Assembly (NCBI GenBank): GCA_036012865.1
Contig: DASCQC010000005.1
Location: 23,136 to 87,135 of the forward strand
Source of the DNA: DASCQC01 sp036012865
GTDB taxonomy: Bacteria; Pseudomonadota; Gammaproteobacteria; Comchoanobacterales; Comchoanobacteraceae
DNA length: 64,000 nt
Direction: 5' to 3'
The notes under the pieces were generated by a model. It saw nothing but the letters and a program-made list of their open reading frames with translations. It searched no databases and had not been told where the DNA came from. The first letter of the stretch is position 1; every line of letters starts with the position of its first letter. This document shows positions 62,795-64,000 of this stretch, one piece after another. A program made the translations under genes and the position numbers.

Positions 62795-64000
62795 CTACCC
62801 ACGCTTCTTATTAATTTTAATTTTTAAACTCGAGTCAGTCTTGTTACCCCGACCTGTAGCTTCACCTGTCTTTTTATCAACTTTCTTTACAACACTACTA
62901 TTAGATGACTTCCTTACAAAATCCATTATTTTATCTCCGGTTGCTTTTTTCATTGATTGGAATTCTTGAGGACTAATTATTCCTCTAAGTTTGTTATATG
63001 CCTCCATAACTTGTTTTGGATTCTCCTTTGAAACCATTAGTTTTTCAGCTATATTAATTTTTAATGCTACGCTCACCTCTTCTGGCCTATAAAGTTTTAT
63101 CAAGGTCGAAATAGCCTGTATATTTCCCTCTTTCATGGCTTTATTAAACATATATGAGCTACTTGGCTTCACAAACAATCTTCTAGCAGGCTTTAATCCC
63201 AAAAGCTTTAACATTATTTTGACATTCCCATGCTGATGGGCATATCTTAATGCTACGTTATTCATTTGACCGATGGTTTTTTTATACTCTTCGATTTCTA
63301 ATAACACATTCACACAATCCCACATTTTATTTTTGCATGCATAGGCTAATATCCCATTTTTATCAACCCACCCCCCTTCTTTCATCTTTTGAATTTTTCC
63401 AAAATCCTCACGTATTGATCTAATCTTCAACAACTTATTAACCAAATTCTTATTGTTTCTTACAATGGCTGTATGTAGAATATCACTTGGACCTAAACTT
63501 TTATTTTCTCTTTTCAAATTTTCTAATAATTTATGCGCCTTTTCCAATACTTTTGGCTGCTCTACTAATTTCATAGCTACTTCTGACATACCATTCCTAC
63601 AAGCCTCTCTTAAGGCCAAATTATCCACTGCATGTGCATTTTTCTTTACCTGACCCTGCTCTAATAACTTCATCGCTTTATCAGAAAGCCCCTTGCTACA
63701 AGCCAATATTAATGCAAAATTATTATCGACATGCGCATGTTCCCTTACCTTATCCTCAGCTAATAACTTCAGCACTAATTCTGACATACCAAGCCTACAA
63801 GCCTGATTAAATGCCCAGTTATCATATACATGTGCATTTTCCCTTACCTTATCCTCAGCTAATAACTTCTGCGCTACTTCTTTCATACCCCCAGTACAAG
63901 CAAACCTTAATGCATAATTATTATCGACATGCGCATGTTCCCTTACCTTATCCTCAGCTAATAACTTCTGCGCTACTTCTTTCATACCCCCAGTACAAGC
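62795..64000 (-). CDS. Ankyrin-repeat protein, paralogue of the preceding gene (5' end beyond the window)
   Basis: The frame stays open to base 64000, so the N-terminus is outside the window; the ATG at 63985 lies inside a repeat and is not the start. The visible part has at least four 33-residue repeats of the same kind (KLLAEDKVREHAHVDNNYALRFACTGGMKEVAQ), then the same C-terminal region as the neighbour (LGPSDILHTAIV, WVDKNGILAYACKNKMWDCVNVL, KKTIGQMNNVALRYAHQHGNVKIM, ALKINIAEKLMVS). The two proteins share over half of residues in this C-terminal part, so they are tandem duplicates. A Lys-rich tail ends it. The first two units in view are nearly identical in DNA. Confidence 0.85.
   Translation of the reverse strand, partial: ACTGGMKEVAQKLLAEDKVREHAHVDNNYALRFACTGGMKEVAQKLLAEDKVRENAHVYDNWAFNQACRLGMSELVLKLLAEDKVREHAHVDNNFALILACSKGLSDKAMKLLEQGQVKKNAHAVDNLALREACRNGMSEVAMKLVEQPKVLEKAHKLLENLKRENKSLGPSDILHTAIVRNNKNLVNKLLKIRSIREDFGKIQKMKEGGWVDKNGILAYACKNKMWDCVNVLLEIEEYKKTIGQMNNVALRYAHQHGNVKIMLKLLGLKPARRLFVKPSSSYMFNKAMKEGNIQAISTLIKLYRPEEVSVALKINIAEKLMVSKENPKQVMEAYNKLRGIISPQEFQSMKKATGDKIMDFVRKSSNSSVVKKVDKKTGEATGRGNKTDSSLKIKINKKRG
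63740..64000 (-). repeat. Near-identical 99-bp repeats running off the window end
   Basis: Bases 63862-63901 and 63961-64000 are identical at an offset of 99 bases, as are the surrounding CCCTTACCTTATCCTCAGC stretches (63740, 63841, 63940). The tract continues past the window edge. Confidence 0.8.

Noticed and set aside
62733..62969. Rightward frames of 60-170 codons inside the ankyrin and giant-protein genes (also 59901-60410, 60474-60707, 62464-62721)
   Set aside because: They mirror repeats or conserved parts of the real genes on the other strand and lack own start signals.

Overview
The window reads as a chromosomal segment of an AT-rich, gene-dense bacterium, most likely a host-associated gammaproteobacterium of the Legionella/Coxiella type. 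This is inferred from gene content, not from a phylogeny. Pointers to Gammaproteobacteria are a 264-residue ThyA, a CsiV-type protein, a DUF2797 protein, a YrbG-type exchanger, AmpG, a chagasin-type (I42) inhibitor and a QseBC-type two-component pair. Pointers to life with a eukaryotic host are long ankyrin-repeat genes, two very large orphan coiled-coil proteins, a eukaryote-like type 2 isoleucyl-tRNA synthetase, a queuine-type Tgt paired with a precursor transporter, and an amino-acid ABC importer beside a giant NAD-glutamate dehydrogenase.

Layout. 1-2.4 kb: the end of an MscS channel gene and a first MscS channel fused to a cyclic-nucleotide-binding domain. 2.4-8.1 kb (minus): a haloalkane-dehalogenase-like protein lacking its nucleophile, and NAD-GDH. 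8.2-16 kb (plus): response regulator/histidine kinase, then an AddB-like nuclease and AddA-like helicase behind a cluster of DnaA boxes. 16-19 kb (minus): an ABC-2 exporter operon (lipoprotein adaptor, ATPase, permease). 19.5-25.8 kb (plus): two giant proteins of unknown function. 25.9-27.2 kb: csiV-like gene and thyA. 27.2-33.9 kb (minus): comEC, a coiled-coil membrane protein, the yhhQ-tgt pair and uvrB. 34-35.3 kb: an aspartate aminotransferase and tRNA-Asn. 35.3-37.5 kb (minus): a thioredoxin-like protein and an acyl-CoA dehydrogenase. 37.7-40.9 kb: two tandem MscS-CNBD channels, each followed by a terminator. 41-50 kb: small orphan genes, fumC, DUF2797/I42, an SH3 protein, AmpG, a LOG protein, a CDP-alcohol phosphatidyltransferase, a Ca/Na exchanger, lspA and acylphosphatase. 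50.3-54.3 kb: the aapJQMP importer. 54.4-55.6 kb: an orphan membrane protein. 55.8-58.9 kb: ileS type 2. 59-64 kb (minus): a tandem family of ankyrin-repeat genes (one remnant, one intact, one cut by the window end).

Functional picture. The importer brings in amino acids; aspartate aminotransferase, NAD-GDH and fumarase can feed their carbon into the TCA cycle. YhhQ plus a Tgt with eukaryote-like pocket residues suggests that queuine is taken from the host instead of being made. Four MscS-family channels point to strong osmotic adaptation, three of them possibly ligand-gated. The strongest candidates for something new are the ankyrin family with its conserved, unrecognised N-terminal module, the twin giant proteins at 19.5-25.8 kb, the overlapping yhhQ-tgt pair, and the dehalogenase-fold protein without a nucleophile. 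Several convergent gene pairs overlap or nearly touch, so the genome is compact. I see no insertion sequence, integrase, prophage, CRISPR array or rRNA here.
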